15,248 bases of DNA from an uncultured Gemmataceae bacterium (lineage in GTDB: Bacteria; Planctomycetota; Planctomycetia; Gemmatales; Gemmataceae): positions 1-15,248 of the forward strand of contig CAKZUU010000429.1 in NCBI GenBank assembly GCA_937922175.1. The letters are read 5' to 3'. Below the pieces are notes generated by a model. That model saw only the letters and a list, made by a program, of their open reading frames with translations, did not search any database and was not told where the DNA came from. The position numbers and the translations under genes are program-made. This document shows positions 14,384 through 15,248 of this stretch, piece after piece. How positions within the stretch are numbered: the first letter of the stretch is position 1; every line of letters starts with the position of its first letter.

Positions 14384-15248
14384 TCAGCGGTCCGAGCGAG
14401 CCGCCAGTTCGCGGCGGGTGCCGATTCGCTGACGAACGGCGTCGCTGATGCCCGCCACGTCCAGCCCGAGGCTCGCCAGCAAGTCGCCCCGTTCCGCATG
14501 CTCGATGAATCGATCCGGAATTCCTAGACGCACCAGGTGCTTCGCGTCCGTCCCGGCTGAATTGCACGCCTCGAGCACCGCACTTCCGAAGCCACCTTCC
14601 AAGGTCCCCTCTTCAACCGTGAGAACCAAAGTGGCCTGCTCGACGGCACGGAGGATCGTCTCTTTGTCCAATGGCTTGCAAAAGCGAGCGTTGATGACGC
14701 CGACGCTCAAACCCTCGTCACGCAACTTCCGAGCGGCTCGAACGCACGTCGGGAACAGCGCCCCGAACGCGATCAGCATGGCATCGTCGCCCCACTCCCA
14801 GACCTCCGCTTTCCCGAGTTCGATGGGAGCCACCGCGCGTTCGACTTGCTCCACGCTGGCTTTGGGGTATCGCAGCGAGACCGGCCCCACATGCTGAAGC
14901 GCGAATTGAAGCATCGGCACGACGTCGCCTTCGTCGCCCGGCGCCATCACGGTCATATTGGGGAACAACCGCATGTACGGAATGTCGAAACACCCATGAT
15001 GGGTCGGACCGTCGGGACCTGCCAGCCCCGCCCGATCCATCGTGAAGACGACCGGCAGATTTTGCAAAGCGACTTCCTGAAAAATCTGATCGAACGACCG
15101 CTGGAGAAACGTGGAATAAATGTCCACAATCGGTCGCAACCCCGCCTTGGCTTGACCGGCGGCGAAAGCGACGGCATGCGATTCACAAATCCCGACGTCA
15201 AAAAAGCGATCGGGAAATCGTTCCCGGATGTTTTCGAGTTTGTTCCCC
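14384..15248 (-). CDS. dxs: 1-deoxy-D-xylulose-5-phosphate synthase, C-terminal part
   Basis: DXS condenses pyruvate and glyceraldehyde 3-phosphate with thiamine diphosphate, the first step of the MEP isoprenoid pathway. The window holds the last 288 codons; the 5' part lies beyond the right edge and no start is visible. The visible part opens with ERFPDRFFDVGICESHA, containing the catalytic Glu of the usual GIAEQHA motif (here Ala to Cys and Gln to Ser). It continues with PIVDIYSTFLQRSFDQIFQE and DRAGLAGPDGPTHHG, both diagnostic of DXS over other transketolases. The C-terminal transketolase domain follows (SLRYPK, VEEGTLEGGFGSAVLE). The gene ends 11 bases before nadK and is read first in the minus-strand operon within this window. 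Confidence 0.96.
   Translation of the reverse strand, partial: GNKLENIRERFPDRFFDVGICESHAVAFAAGQAKAGLRPIVDIYSTFLQRSFDQIFQEVALQNLPVVFTMDRAGLAGPDGPTHHGCFDIPYMRLFPNMTVMAPGDEGDVVPMLQFALQHVGPVSLRYPKASVEQVERAVAPIELGKAEVWEWGDDAMLIAFGALFPTCVRAARKLRDEGLSVGVINARFCKPLDKETILRAVEQATLVLTVEEGTLEGGFGSAVLEACNSAGTDAKHLVRLGIPDRFIEHAERGDLLASLGLDVAGISDAVRQRIGTRRELAARSDR

Noticed and set aside
14373..14567. A longer NAD kinase with 65 extra N-terminal residues
   Set aside because: The extension is the dxs coding sequence read in another frame. The family core starts at ATG 14372.

Overview
The window looks like chromosomal backbone from a bacterium of the phylum Planctomycetota, probably from the Gemmatales/Isosphaerales side. 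The evidence is circumstantial but consistent: a very large multidomain c-type cytochrome followed by two amicyanin-like cupredoxin proteins, a small NVLALMKG-type protein of a kind I associate with planctomycetes, a kdsB-pyrG pair as in the related Chlamydiae, and moderately high GC with short Shine-Dalgarno sequences. Kdo activation implies a Gram-negative type envelope. I see no tRNA, rRNA, CRISPR array, insertion sequence or prophage.

Layout. (1) Positions 1-3760, plus strand: an electron-transfer cluster with the 3' part of a multi-domain cytochrome c, a secreted cupredoxin and a cupredoxin lipoprotein. All three act outside the cytoplasm. (2) 3793-6360, minus strand: kdsB then pyrG. CTP synthase makes the CTP that KdsB uses to form CMP-Kdo. 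The 125-bp gap between them holds a good sigma70-type promoter followed by an intrinsic-terminator hairpin ahead of pyrG, an arrangement suited to attenuation. (3) 6361-6717: a divergent spacer with a kdsB promoter candidate, an 8-bp inverted repeat over its -35 box, and a possible 31-codon ORF. (4) 6718-9082, plus strand: a small conserved protein, a XerC-type tyrosine recombinase, and an exported thioredoxin-fold protein with a helical tail. (5) 9069-15248, minus strand: a five-gene run read as dxs (C-terminal part) - nadK - ABC-2 type permease - ABC exporter-like protein - cysQ-like phosphatase.

The most unusual gene is the ABC exporter-like protein (9937-12111). It keeps the exporter architecture and the backbone of the nucleotide-binding domain, but the A-loop, Walker A, Q-loop, Walker B Asp, signature and H-loop residues are all changed within one intact 724-codon frame. 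It also carries about 150 extra residues between its first two membrane segments. It reads as a maintained pseudo-ATPase, not as a decaying gene. It sits between an ABC-2 permease, an NAD kinase and a CysQ-family phosphatase, a family that can include NADP(H) phosphatases. This makes the minus-strand operon the best candidate here for undescribed biology.
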